A stretch of DNA of 59,998 nt from Porphyrobacter sp. AAP60. Its GTDB lineage: Bacteria > Pseudomonadota > Alphaproteobacteria > Sphingomonadales > Sphingomonadaceae. The position numbers and the translations under genes are program-made. A model generated the notes under the pieces. The model had not been told where the DNA came from and ran no database searches. It saw nothing but the letters and a program-made list of their open reading frames with translations. The DNA lies in NCBI RefSeq assembly GCF_001296025.1, contig NZ_LJHV01000007.1, forward strand, positions 1 through 59,998, given 5' to 3'. Positions 43,565 through 52,392 of this stretch are shown piece by piece; the stretch's first letter is position 1, and each line of letters opens with the position of its first letter.

Positions 43565-43723
43565 CAAGCGTAGCAGAGCCGTAACGCCGCTCGCGCTGTT
43601 CGTGGCTGACAGCGACGAACGAGCTTTACAAATCTGCTAGACAATCTGCGACCATGACCATGTTTTTCGTTATTGGCTGTCACACACCGAAATCAAATAA
43701 TCGTGGGAAGAGTTTCCGCTGCC

Positions 43724-44569
43724 ATGCAAGATAATAAAGCTTCGAATAGCCGCCCTTCCGGCTATTCGATCGATCCAACCGCCTCGCGCGTCCTTGCCGA
43801 AGCATTGGTGAAACACTTTGCGACAACGAGCTTCACCTACAAACCGAAGCGGGGCGCGGCTGGCCCTGAAGCGTCGAGTTGGGCTGACCGGTTCCTTGCC
43901 TACCAATGGCGTAAGGCTGGTCCGTTCAGCACCCTCAAAGCGCTGCTGCCGATTGAAGATATTCTTTGCGCTGCGGTCGATGTTCTTGAGAATGGAACGT
44001 CTTGGGCGCCCAATGAATCCGTTCAAATTGCCGGTGCGGTCGAAAAGCTTTTTGAATGGGGCGGCGTCTCCAGAGGGAAAGGACATCGAAACCCCGATAT
44101 CGACGTCATCCGAGCCGTCATGTTGACCGCTATGACTGGCGAGAACAAATTTGGAGCTCCTCTGGACTCAGCGTGGACCAAGCTAGCAGCGGTTTGCTCC
44201 TCACGACTGGCCAACCCGCACGTTATCTTTGACAGTCGCGTATCCATTTCCCTGCTACGGGCAATCGAGCGAGCGACACTCGATCACGGGCACGTCCAAC
44301 AGCTAGCGCCAGGCTTGAAGTCGGCTCTCGGGCTCGTTCCTGGCCGGGGTGGAAGCCGCCCACAGCACATCTCGGATCTCCGATCGAGAGGCTGGAAGTG
44401 GGGTTATGGGAAATGGAGCTGCCAATTTGCCGCATCACAAATTGTTCGTGAGATGGCTGCGGTTCTTAACTACAAGCGGGAATTTGGCCCCATGCCCGTC
44501 CGAGACGGGGGAAGCTCCTCTTGGACGGTGCGAGGCGTTGAAATGGTTCTTTTCATGGATGGATACTGA
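43724..44569 (+). CDS. Unrecognised protein, possibly glycosylase-like (281 aa)
   Basis: ATG 43724 is chosen; a TTG at 43673 in the same frame is an alternative. The protein is mostly helical: PTASRVLAEALVKHFATTSF, ALLPIEDILCAAVDVLENG, DIDVIRAVMLTAMTG. Then come NPHVIFDSRVSISLLRAIE (about residue 180), LGLVPGRGGSRP, and a tryptophan-rich segment WKWGYGKWSCQFAASQIVREM. The FDSRV segment and the helical layout remind me of the OGG-like glycosylase family found in some defence loci, but I cannot see a catalytic lysine-aspartate pair clearly. It follows the phosphatase gene by 159 bases. Function unknown. Confidence 0.6.
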   Translation: MQDNKASNSRPSGYSIDPTASRVLAEALVKHFATTSFTYKPKRGAAGPEASSWADRFLAYQWRKAGPFSTLKALLPIEDILCAAVDVLENGTSWAPNESVQIAGAVEKLFEWGGVSRGKGHRNPDIDVIRAVMLTAMTGENKFGAPLDSAWTKLAAVCSSRLANPHVIFDSRVSISLLRAIERATLDHGHVQQLAPGLKSALGLVPGRGGSRPQHISDLRSRGWKWGYGKWSCQFAASQIVREMAAVLNYKREFGPMPVRDGGSSSWTVRGVEMVLFMDGY

Positions 44570-44922
44570 CGGGAGGCTCCGCTTCACTTATCCATGAGGT
44601 CCACGCCACATCAGCGAAGTCATGTAACGGGCGCCCCATGGCCTCGAAAATCGCCGTGATCGACGAGTTCTACACCACGATCAGGACCCATCAGTTTCGC
44701 ATAAGCGTCTGAGCCACCGGACAACAGATGTCCTACGTTCTGGAAGCATGGTGACGCAGTTGAATGAATGGCTAAGTGAACGGACGAAGTCCGTCCTTCG
44801 TAAGGGTAAGATTCAGGAATTCTGCCTGCCTGACGCGAGGCAAGCATCAACCATTAGCGGGTCATAATGGAACGAGGGTGCCGCGAATTGCTCGACGGCC
44901 GAAGCTAGCAGCAGGGATAGTG
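44570..44922. other. Gene-free interval
   Basis: No supportable gene, repeat or hairpin was seen in these 353 bases. The frame of the next gene is open back to 44776, but the amino acids there are arginine-rich and unlike a protein domain. Confidence 0.35.
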
Positions 44923-45732
44923 ATGAAAGAGACAGGCTCCGACGGCCTCGGCGACTGCGAAGAAATTTCGGGCGAAGCTGTTGCTTCATGGCTTTCAGAA
45001 GAGATCGGCGCTGAACTCGCCGATGCACTTGTAGGCTGCAGGTTCTACCGACAGGATCCCGAAGATCCGGTGACGATCCTACACTGTGATCGCGATTCTC
45101 ACTTGTTGACGGTTCGTGATACGAGCGGTCGTCGGCGAAACTTCGCCCTCAATGGCGGTTTTGTATATTTCGATCCTCGCCTTGCGCCCGTATTCCAGAA
45201 AAAGCAGAATCTTCGTGCCGAAAGTGAGCGGCAGCGTAGGGAAATCATCGCCGCCTTTGGCTTCGCGGGTGAGATCAACTCGTGGGATTTAGATACGCTA
45301 ATTGACGCCATCGCATCAACCAAGGACGAAGATCCCCCTCACCTTGAGCGAAGACGAAATCTCGTTTCGGTCATATCAAGATATGACCGAGCGGAGGCCC
45401 TCGCAAAGATTATGGGCAACTGGGCCGACGCTGCTTATCCCAAGATCCTTGTGGATGTCCTGATCAATTTGGTCCCAGCTCTCAGGAAAGCTGGCCTTCA
45501 CAAAGAAGCAATATTCCGCACTGACTTTCTACACGACCGATCATACGACCTGAGCGTGGAAGAACGAAAAATATTGCTCACTACTCGCGCAGCGGCCTGC
45601 CTTGATCAGTTTGAGGAGAACCACGATCAGACTGCACTGGATAAGGCTGCATGGTGCATCAATGAATGTGAAGGGATGACCCCGTCGGAGCATTTGAGCA
45701 ATGTTCAAAGGCGCCTTAATCGGCTTCGTTGA
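44923..45732 (+). CDS. Unrecognised protein with TPR-like helical C-terminus (269 aa)
   Basis: I take ATG 44923, preceded by AGGG with a six-base gap. The N-terminus is acidic (MKETGSDGLGDCEEISGEAV). A small beta-strand region follows (TILHCDRDSHLLTVRDTSGR, FVYFDP, about residues 60-90). The rest is helical and arranged as repeat-like pairs: LVSVISRYDRAEALAKIMGNW, KILVDVLINLVPALRKAGLHKEAI, RAAACLDQFEENHDQTALDKAAWCINECEG. The last part resembles TPR-like units but no consensus repeat is certain. No catalytic motif is visible. It is the last plus-strand gene of this cluster. Confidence 0.55.
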   Translation: MKETGSDGLGDCEEISGEAVASWLSEEIGAELADALVGCRFYRQDPEDPVTILHCDRDSHLLTVRDTSGRRRNFALNGGFVYFDPRLAPVFQKKQNLRAESERQRREIIAAFGFAGEINSWDLDTLIDAIASTKDEDPPHLERRRNLVSVISRYDRAEALAKIMGNWADAAYPKILVDVLINLVPALRKAGLHKEAIFRTDFLHDRSYDLSVEERKILLTTRAAACLDQFEENHDQTALDKAAWCINECEGMTPSEHLSNVQRRLNRLR

Positions 45733-46371
45733 AGATCAGCAGGAACCCTGCAGAGGGAATTTTCATGAGATTCGGCAGAGCGAATTGCCGCTTTCCTCAT
45801 GACCAAGATAGCGAGCGATTAAGCGCGAGATAAAAGGTCCTGGCTATCTTCTTTTGAGTCGAAAAGCGCTAGCCATCGAAATCCGAGTAGATGTTCCTGC
45901 GATACAAGACTTGGAAGTTATAGCTGGTTGGGACGCCGAACAGAAAATGCCTTCCCGATTAACAGCCGACTTTGGGTAAGAGACTGGGCATGTCGCGTAA
46001 GGCGGGCCCGTCTGGAGAGAGCGAAAGGTGAAAGAGGAGCCGGCTAGCTCGCATCCGGAAGCGCCTTGGCATCAGCTACCAACGGATCCGGTGCCGACTG
46101 TCACCCACTAAGAGTTCGTAATATGTCTATTTCGGGGTCGGTTGCTGAAGGGTAGTAATTTTTCATGGCCGGGGCAAAGTCCTATGTCACCTGGTCTGAG
46201 TCCGACCCAAAGGGCATGTTCCAATCCGCGGTTTTCTAGGCTTTGGAGGTGGTCGGAAAAGTGGACCCGCATCCTGTCTTACAAACCAAAATAAAGAACG
46301 ACGCCAGCGTTCGCCCCACACATTCCTTCACCCTTAGCGGGCACCAGATCATATAGCCAAGCGTGGCAAGA
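45733..46371. other. Gene-poor scar
   Basis: This 639-base stretch has no complete gene. A short open stretch on the plus strand near 45818-45979 reads as plausible protein (for example GPGYLLLSRKALAIEI) but has no start, so it may be a decayed remnant. No terminal inverted repeats or intact transposase were found. It may be a recombination scar between accessory and core DNA. Confidence 0.35.
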
Positions 46372-47121
46372 TCACGCGGCGTTAGTGCTCCGGATAAATA
46401 CCTTCAGGTTCTCCCGCCTGACATCGAAAGCGCCCGACTTCTCAATCAGCGTCAGCAGCTTCGGACACCCGTAGGTGCGAGGGTCAAAATCGGGCATCAG
46501 GGCTGCAAGTCGTTGACCGACAGCGCCAAGGAAGTGCCAGCCATCCACGTCGTCCATCTGGCTCAGCGCGGTTTGGATCAGTGGTATAGCGGCAACGGGC
46601 GGCTGCTTGGGTGACGCCCCAGTCGATACAGTTTCATCCGCTCCTGTTCCGGAAGGCGCCGCGTTATCGGCAGGGGAAAGCAGGTTCTCGGTGTAGATGA
46701 AGCGCTTGCATGCCCGTCGGAAGCTCTCGGGGGTTTTCTGCTCGCCGAAACCATAGACATCCAGACCCTGCTCCCGGATCCGGGCGGCAAGCCGGGTGAA
46801 GTCGCTGTCTGATGACACGAGGCAAAACCCGTCGAAGCGGCCACTGTGGAGCAGATCCATCGCGTCGATGACGAGCGCGATGTCCGAAGCGTTCTTGCCT
46901 ACCGTATTGGCAAAATTCTGCTGCGGGATAATGGCAAAGGTGGCCAGCACTTCTGCCCAGCCCTTGAGGCGTGTGCCTGAAAAATCACCATAAATGCGCC
47001 GGGCACTCGCCTCCCCGATCGTCGCAATCTCCTCGAAGATCGCCGCCGCCGCTCGCGGCGACGCATTGTCCGCGTCGATAAGGATTGCGAGCCGCTGAGG
47101 ACGATCAAGTTCTGTAGCCAT
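46372..47121 (-). CDS. NYN/LabA-like PIN-fold RNase with LOTUS-type C-terminus
   Basis: A 249-aa protein from ATG 47121. The NYN domain occupies residues 8-150: RLAILIDADNASP (first acidic strand), ARRIYGDFSGTRLKGW, KNASDIALVIDAMDLLHSG (second acidic residue) and FCLVSSDSDFTRLAARIRE (third). These acidic positions form the metal-dependent RNase centre of the PIN-like fold. Residues 175-245 (LIQTALSQMDDVDGWHFLGAVGQRLAAL to LLTLIEKSGAFDVRR) match an OST-HTH/LOTUS domain that binds RNA. A stand-alone RNA-processing or decay enzyme is likely. It is divergent from the RES-Xre pair. Confidence 0.85.
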   Translation of the reverse strand: MATELDRPQRLAILIDADNASPRAAAAIFEEIATIGEASARRIYGDFSGTRLKGWAEVLATFAIIPQQNFANTVGKNASDIALVIDAMDLLHSGRFDGFCLVSSDSDFTRLAARIREQGLDVYGFGEQKTPESFRRACKRFIYTENLLSPADNAAPSGTGADETVSTGASPKQPPVAAIPLIQTALSQMDDVDGWHFLGAVGQRLAALMPDFDPRTYGCPKLLTLIEKSGAFDVRRENLKVFIRSTNAA

Positions 47122-47275
47122 GCCGCTTTATCACCCATTTGTCCTAACGTCTTGTTTCGACGAACAAGGCGGCAAATGGTCGCTCGCCATCGCAAATCAC
47201 TGACGGGAGCGACCAGCCAGCTTCTCATTGCTCTTCTCGCTCAAATGAACTATTTAAATGCTCAAAGGAGCAATG

Positions 47276-47797
47276 ATGGCCACCTCTGCCACCTACACCG
47301 ACAAGCCCATGACCAGCCGCGGTAAGCCGAAGGCCACAACCGCAGGCAAATCTGTAACGGGCAAAGTAGGCAAAACTTATAGCGAAATCTTCGCCGCCTC
47401 CCCGCAAGCGCGCATTGCCATGATCCGCGATGGTGTGCCGGCGATCGAGGCCAAGCGGCTGGTTCAGGCGCTTGGGGTCGAGCAGAAGGTGCTCTATCAG
47501 GCGCTCGGCCTCAAGACCGCCACCGTGAACCGCAAGATCACGCAGAGCGAGCAGCTCGCCAGTGATGAAAGCGAACGTCTGCTCGGCGTGGCGCGTCTGA
47601 TCGGGCAGGTCGAGGCGATCATTGCCGAGTCCGGCGAACCCGAGGATTTCGATGCCCCCGAATGGCTGTCGCGCTGGCTGCGCGAGCCGCTGCCTGCGCT
47701 CGGCGGCACGCTCCCGATGGCGCTGCTCGATACAATGGAGGGGCAATCGATGGTGTCCGAGGCCCTCGCCCGGATCCAGACCGGAGCCTATGCATGA
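47276..47797 (+). CDS. Xre/MbcA/ParS-type antitoxin
   Basis: I use ATG 47276, five bases behind AAAGGAG; ATGs at 47273 and 47258 are also in frame. The 173-aa protein has a basic disordered start, then a helix-turn-helix-like part (ARIAMIRDGVPAIEAKRLVQAL, LYQALGLKTATVNRKI, about residues 45-90). The DUF2384 end follows (DESERLLGVARLIGQVEAII, APEWLSRWLREPLPALGG, about 100-150). This is the usual antitoxin of RES toxins; it neutralises the toxin and represses the operon. The stop overlaps the RES start by four bases. Confidence 0.85.
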   Translation: MATSATYTDKPMTSRGKPKATTAGKSVTGKVGKTYSEIFAASPQARIAMIRDGVPAIEAKRLVQALGVEQKVLYQALGLKTATVNRKITQSEQLASDESERLLGVARLIGQVEAIIAESGEPEDFDAPEWLSRWLREPLPALGGTLPMALLDTMEGQSMVSEALARIQTGAYA

Positions 47798-48279
47798 GCA
47801 TATCAGTCTGGCGGATTGCGTCGGACACCCGGGATTACGAGGCCGATGACCTCAGCGGCAAGGGGGCCGAGATCACCGGCGGGCGCTGGAACGACAAGGG
47901 CACGCCGGTGGTCTATACCTCGGCCAACCGCGCGCTGGCAGCGCTTGAGACGATCGTCCATCTCAACGCGGGCGGCCTGCCGCTCAATCGCTACCTTATC
48001 GAGATCACCATCCCCGGCGCGGTCTGGAATGCAGCCGAATTGATCGACTCGACCTCTGCCCCGGTTGGATGGGATGCCGAGCCAGCCAGCAAGACGTCAT
48101 CGGACCTCGGCACGCGCTGGGCGCGGTCAAATGCCAGCCTGTTGCTGCGGGTGCCTTCTGTCATCGTGCCGGAGGAAAGCAACGTGCTCATCAATCCGCG
48201 ACATCCTGACATCGTGAAGGTCACCGCGCGGAAAGTTCGCAAATGGCTCTACGACCCGCGCACCGTTCGGAGCTTGTAA
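47794..48279 (+). CDS. RES-domain toxin (NAD+-consuming)
   Basis: Translation should start at ATG 47794, coupled to the antitoxin stop (ATGA). The 161-aa protein has VWRIASDTRDYEADDLSG, GGRWNDKGTPVVYTSANRALAALETI (residues about 30-60, containing the R and E positions of the RES name) and a later serine-containing strand (NASLLLRVPSVIVPEESNVLINP). RES toxins of this family degrade NAD+ when not bound by their Xre partner, halting growth. Length and composition match the family, and no disruption is seen, so the pair is probably functional. Confidence 0.88.
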   Translation: MSISVWRIASDTRDYEADDLSGKGAEITGGRWNDKGTPVVYTSANRALAALETIVHLNAGGLPLNRYLIEITIPGAVWNAAELIDSTSAPVGWDAEPASKTSSDLGTRWARSNASLLLRVPSVIVPEESNVLINPRHPDIVKVTARKVRKWLYDPRTVRSL

Positions 48280-48330
48280 CGGCTGCACCACACTTTCCGA
48301 GCCAAAGCGAAGAGCGGTTCCCGCATTTGC

Positions 48331-48395
48331 GCCCGATCCAACCGCGCCAAGATGGCGGGCAAGGCGGCTATGCTGCCCAACGGTCTGGATCGGGC
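48331..48395. repeat. Long inverted repeat at a convergent junction
   Basis: GCCCGATCCA at 48331-48340 and TGGATCGGGC at 48386-48395 form a perfect 10-base inverted repeat around a GC-rich loop. It lies where the RES gene (plus) and the Hsp70-like gene (minus) converge, with the right arm inside the 3' end of the Hsp70-like gene. A bidirectional terminator or cruciform is possible, though no T run follows. Confidence 0.35.
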
Positions 48396-49642
48396 AGCGC
48401 GCCGATCATGGCAAGCCCGTGCGCAATCGATGTGAGTTCCCCGCCCGAGGCAATCCGGTCGGTCCCGAAGCGCCGATCGAACAGACGGCGCACAGCAGGA
48501 ATCAGGGATGAGCCGCCGGTCAGAAACACGCGGTCAATCTGCTCCGCCGCGACACCGGCCCGAACAAGCGCATGATCGAGAGCTTGCTCGATGCGGGCAA
48601 GGTCAGGGGCAATCCAACCCTCAAAAGCAGCGCGCTCTACCTCAACAGCGATTTCGAGCCCTCCCCCGTCGAACCGGAATTGCGCGCTTTCCGCGTCCGA
48701 CAGCGCCCGCTTCAATTGTCCGACCGCTGCATAGAGCGGATAGCCTTGCTCATGTTCGATCAGCGCGATCAGCCGCTCGATTGCCGCCGGATCCACGGCG
48801 TTACGCTGTAGGCGCCGCAGTTCCTCAAGCGTCCGGCGGTTGCGCATCAAAGCGAGCCGCGACCAGTCGGAGAAGTCCGCGAACCAGCCGTTCGGAATAT
48901 CTAACAGTTTGTCGAACGACCGGTATTTGCCGCCCTTCCCCAGCATCGGCAGCACCAGCCGGTCGACAATCCGCTGGTCGAAGCGATCACCTGCAATCCC
49001 GATCCCGGACGAGGCCAGCGGGGTGCAGCGTTGCGCCGCGCCGGGTTCTGCAATCCGGACGATCGAGAAGTCTGTGGTCCCGCCACCGAAATCGGCAACC
49101 AGAACCGTGGCAGGCTCGGTCAGCCGAGTCGCATAGCTGAACGCAGCACCCAGAGGCTCGTAGACGTAGTGGACTTCAACGCCAAACTCGCTGAACATCG
49201 CCCGGTAACGCTCGCGCGCGAGATCGCTGTCAGGCTGGGCGCCAGCATATTCGACCGGGCGCCCCACGATCACGCGCCTTGGGCGATCATCCAGCTTCCC
49301 GCCCGCATGGGCCACCAGTTTGCGCAGAAACAGTTGGCCCATATCCTCGAACCGGTATGGACGGTTGAAGATGAGAGCGCGTTCAAAGGACGGGCTCGCC
49401 ACCACAGACTTGAAGGACTGGACGAAGCGGCAGTCGGAGGGGCTCTCAAGGTATTCCTCGATGGCCCATGGGCCGGCCTCACTGGCAACCCCGCCATCCT
49501 CCCAGAAGCACAATGCGGAGCGGAATGTCGCCCCGCTCGATTGTGCACTCTGGAATTCGATCAGTTCGGACCCGCCCGCGCCGTCCACCAGTGCGGCGAC
49601 GGTGTTGGTCGTGCCGAAATCCAGGCCGATAGCCTCGGTCAT
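48368..49642 (-). CDS. Hsp70-family ATPase (YegD-like)
   Basis: A 424-aa protein from ATG 49642 with GGAG six bases upstream. It starts with the phosphate-binding loop AIGLDFGTTNTVAAL. It continues with VIVGRPVEYAG, YVYEPLGAAFSYA, VLVADFGGGTTDFSIVRI (phosphate 2, about residue 200) and VFLTGGSSLIPAVR (adenosine motif, about 375). Only the actin-like ATPase domain is present. The C-terminal peptide-binding domain of DnaK is missing, as in YegD-type proteins. Probably a cytosolic accessory chaperone or regulator. No J-protein or nucleotide-exchange gene is nearby. Confidence 0.85.
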   Translation of the reverse strand: MTEAIGLDFGTTNTVAALVDGAGGSELIEFQSAQSSGATFRSALCFWEDGGVASEAGPWAIEEYLESPSDCRFVQSFKSVVASPSFERALIFNRPYRFEDMGQLFLRKLVAHAGGKLDDRPRRVIVGRPVEYAGAQPDSDLARERYRAMFSEFGVEVHYVYEPLGAAFSYATRLTEPATVLVADFGGGTTDFSIVRIAEPGAAQRCTPLASSGIGIAGDRFDQRIVDRLVLPMLGKGGKYRSFDKLLDIPNGWFADFSDWSRLALMRNRRTLEELRRLQRNAVDPAAIERLIALIEHEQGYPLYAAVGQLKRALSDAESAQFRFDGGGLEIAVEVERAAFEGWIAPDLARIEQALDHALVRAGVAAEQIDRVFLTGGSSLIPAVRRLFDRRFGTDRIASGGELTSIAHGLAMIGALPDPDRWAA

Positions 49643-49828
49643 GTCGAACTCCGTTTGCAGGTTGGGCTCTCGGGGCTACCGGCCAATTGCGTTCGCGCGC
49701 CCTAAGGCCGCCCGCAAAAGTTGCAAGCAGCGCGTCACCGATAGAACCCGCATTCCAAAAGCATTTTGTCGCCTGCTGGGAGCAAACGGCGTTTGACTAG
49801 TCCGCAACCGCCTGCGACCCAATCGGCC

Positions 49829-50701
49829 ATGACACATCTGCGCATCGCTCTCGAATGGTTCCTCAACCCCGATCACCTGCCCTTGCTGGCCGCAAGTGAA
49901 CGGTTGCAGGCCGATGGCTGGAATATCGAGCTGGTGATCCCTGACGATCACTATGATGGGTTTGCAGCGCTGGCTGAGGGCGCCGTTGATCTGGTGGTCA
50001 ATGAACCGCTTCACCTTGTGGAGCAGCGTGAGCTAGCGCTGACATCACATGGCTGTTTCTTTGCGACCGAGGGCGGCGTGCTGATGCATCGCGCCGCGCT
50101 GAAGCAGCTGATCAAGGGCGCTCCGGTGCGTATTGCATCGCCCGTTTCCAATCCGACAACCGACAGCCTGTGTGTCGACATCCTGCGCGGGTGGATGGCA
50201 GGGCGCGGCGCGGTGCTCGGCAGCGGCCAGGTCATAATCGAAGCCGCTGGCTTCAGCCATGTCGATAATCTTGCCGCTGGCTTTGACGGAGCGTGGCTGG
50301 CGTTTGCCAATGTCGAAGGCGTCTCGGCGCAGGTGCGCGGAATGAATACGCAGATGATCACTACCGCGGAGGCGGGTATTCCCAATTTCTCGGCGCTGGA
50401 ACTGATCGGCGCGAGCGATGCGCCTCAGGATGTGCGGGCGTCTATCGCAGGCTTGGTGGCCACGCTGAATGCGGTGACGCCCGGTCTGTGCGCCGACCCG
50501 GCTGCCGCTCGCGCGCTCTGGTATCGCGCCAGCGGCACGGAGCCGGATGCAGAGGCCGATGCGATTGTAGAGGCCTCCCTGCCCCGCTTCCTTGCGCCGG
50601 TGCGCCGGAGTGCTGACATGTGGCGGCCGATGTGGCGTTACCTGCACAGCCGGGGCGGCGATGTGGTGGATGAAGCGACATTCGAAGCGATATTCGCATG
50701 A
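49829..50701 (+). CDS. THI5/NMT1-like periplasmic-binding-fold protein, apparently cytosolic
   Basis: ATG 49829 is taken as start; the frame continues upstream to 49766 without protein-like sequence. The 290-aa protein begins HLRIALEWFLNPDHLPLLAA, the THI5/NMT1-like entry of substrate-binding proteins. It continues with DGFAALAEGAVDLVVNEPLH and IASPVSNPTTDSLCVDILRGW. There is no signal peptide, which is unusual for an ABC transporter component and more like cytosolic THI5-type relatives. The CCCFC motif of yeast THI5 enzymes is not seen. It overlaps a methyltransferase gene by four bases, so the two act together. Substrate unknown. Confidence 0.7.
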   Translation: MTHLRIALEWFLNPDHLPLLAASERLQADGWNIELVIPDDHYDGFAALAEGAVDLVVNEPLHLVEQRELALTSHGCFFATEGGVLMHRAALKQLIKGAPVRIASPVSNPTTDSLCVDILRGWMAGRGAVLGSGQVIIEAAGFSHVDNLAAGFDGAWLAFANVEGVSAQVRGMNTQMITTAEAGIPNFSALELIGASDAPQDVRASIAGLVATLNAVTPGLCADPAAARALWYRASGTEPDAEADAIVEASLPRFLAPVRRSADMWRPMWRYLHSRGGDVVDEATFEAIFA

Positions 50702-51333
50702 GCGATCATCCCTTCCCCGAATGCCCGCCCGAGGCGTTTGCCAAGCAGGATATGGGCGATGATCTGGACTTCTACGCCCCGCCCCGGCTGGTCACGCATA
50801 TTGATGAGGGCGCGGTTGCCGCATTGACGCATCTCTATCGCAAGCTACTTCCCGCTGGCGGTAGTCTGCTGGATTTGATGTCGAGCTGCGTCAGCCATCT
50901 GCCCGATGATCAGGGCTACGTCGAGGTCGTCGGCCACGGCATGAATGCCGTCGAACTGGAAGCGAACCCGCGCCTGACGCGGTGGTTCGTGCAGAACCTC
51001 AACCAGAAGTCGCTGCTCCCGCTTGGCGATCAGGCGTTCGATGCGGCAATGGCCTGCGTGGGCGTGCAATATCTCCAGCAGCCGCTGGCGGTATTCACAG
51101 AGGTGCGGCGTGTGCTGGCACCGGGCGCTCCGTTCATTATCAGCTTTTCCAATCGCTGCTTCCCGACCAAGGCGGTGGCGATCTGGCAGGCGCTAGACAC
51201 GGGCGGGCAGGCCGCCTTGGTAAAGCTCTATCTGGAGCGCGCCGGGTTTGTGAATATTAGCGCCAACTTGCTGGCGGATGGCGCGGCGGGAGATCCCCTG
51301 GTCGCTGTCATCGGCCTGACACCGCAGCCCTGA
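50698..51333 (+). CDS. SAM-dependent methyltransferase (class I)
   Basis: A 211-aa protein from ATG 50698, coupled to the upstream stop (ATGA). It has LLPAGGSLLDLMSSCVSHLP (motif I region, a variant with SSC for the usual glycine loop, about residue 52), VVGHGMNAVELEANPRL, SLLPLGDQAFDAAMACVGVQYLQQP (motif IV, about 105), EVRRVLAPGAPFIISFSNRCFP (V-VI) and a C-terminal strand. The fold is clear, but the atypical motif I leaves SAM binding less certain. Substrate unknown. The operon with a THI5-like protein and a TIGR03643 gene is seen as a small metabolic cluster. Confidence 0.78.
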   Translation: MSDHPFPECPPEAFAKQDMGDDLDFYAPPRLVTHIDEGAVAALTHLYRKLLPAGGSLLDLMSSCVSHLPDDQGYVEVVGHGMNAVELEANPRLTRWFVQNLNQKSLLPLGDQAFDAAMACVGVQYLQQPLAVFTEVRRVLAPGAPFIISFSNRCFPTKAVAIWQALDTGGQAALVKLYLERAGFVNISANLLADGAAGDPLVAVIGLTPQP

Positions 51334-51364
51334 CCCTTGCGCAATCCAACCTTCGGGAAGACCG

Positions 51365-51577
51365 ATGCCGAAACACAATCTGGACGATGCCACCTTAAGT
51401 GAGATCGTTGAAATGGCGTTGAGCGATTCAGCAAGCTTTGCCAGCATTGAGGCCCTGTATGGCCTGAGCGCGGATGAGGTGCGCGAAGTCATGCGCAAAA
51501 CCTTGAAGCCGGGCAGTTACCGGGCGTGGCGCCGGCGTGTGCGCGCCTTTTCGGACCGCCGCGAGACTTACAAATGA
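51365..51577 (+). CDS. TIGR03643/DUF2805 family protein
   Basis: A 70-aa basic protein from ATG 51365 behind GGGAAG. Its pattern matches the family along its length: TLSEIVEMALSDSASFASIE, YGLSADEVREVMRKTLKP, SYRAWRRRVRAF. It looks like a small helix-turn-helix protein and is often found near light- or photolyase-related genes in marine bacteria. The four-base overlap with a downstream 43-codon frame suggests further translation. Confidence 0.8.
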   Translation: MPKHNLDDATLSEIVEMALSDSASFASIEALYGLSADEVREVMRKTLKPGSYRAWRRRVRAFSDRRETYK

Positions 51578-51705
51578 CCACTGTGAGAAGTGACGATCGT
51601 GTTTGGAGGCAGATCAATGCTCATGGCGTCGCATCCCAGCCAGATCCTCGGCCCCAGGCGGATTACGACGAAGAGCCGGTGAACTGCCCGTCGGATTACA
51701 GGTGA
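51574..51705 (+). CDS. Possible 43-aa protein coupled to the TIGR03643 gene
   Basis: The ATG at 51574 overlaps the preceding stop (ATGA) and the frame ends with TGA at 51703. The product is polar and proline-rich (VASQPDPRPQADYDEEPVN), with no family match. The only support is the coupling geometry. It may be a chance open frame. Confidence 0.3.
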   Translation: MTTVRSDDRVWRQINAHGVASQPDPRPQADYDEEPVNCPSDYR

Positions 51706-52392
51706 AGCTCGACCCGTTGCGGCTGACCGATGTGGGGGGAGAGTCGAATGGCGGCACGTAGCTATAGTTGCGATCTTGAGTTGGTCTGTTGCTATTAATC
51801 AAGCGTTGCGCATAGTCTTGCACCCTATTGATTTTTTGAAATAGTTTCTCGGATTATCTGGGGGAGAGTTTGTTGGAGAGGTATCGTCAACTCGTCCCTT
51901 CGCGCCCCCTCTGACCTCGCCTTTGGGGCAGGGCTCGCTCTTGTCAGCGCGTATACGCTTCGCGCGCAAGACCCGATATGCCCGCCACCTCAGCGGGCCC
52001 GCAAATAGCGAGGGGGGGATTAGCTCCGGTCACCTATCTCACTATGGCACCTTGGCCTCCAATGTGAGCGGGTTGATCTTCCTATTTCGAGCACCTTTAG
52101 CGTAGCTTCTCTTTCGTCATCTCCGGCAGGTCGAGTAAATCCGGATTGCGGGCTTTTGGCGAACCCTGCCAATAGGCGGGCGACTTCGGAACAGCGGCTT
52201 TGTCTCATGACCTTCCGGCCGTTCGCGACCCACAATGCGCCATTCTGTTGAGCCGGCGCGAGTGGCCGCTATTTTCGAAACCAGCCACTTTATGAGCGTG
52301 CAGTCGCATCATGGCTTTAGGGTCCACCTTACCGCTAGACTTCAGCGAAGAACCCGCGTGCAGCCATTCCAGACTGGTAATCAAGGGCGTGA
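51706..52392. other. Gene-free interval
   Basis: About 690 bases with no supportable gene. Open frames of about 60 codons on both strands overlap one another and have arginine- or serine-rich, non-protein-like composition. No convincing promoter, hairpin or repeat was seen. Confidence 0.35.

Noticed and set aside
45817..45979. Possible transposase or gene remnant in the gene-poor scar
   Set aside because: A short protein-like stretch exists but has no start or family motif, and no inverted repeats were found.
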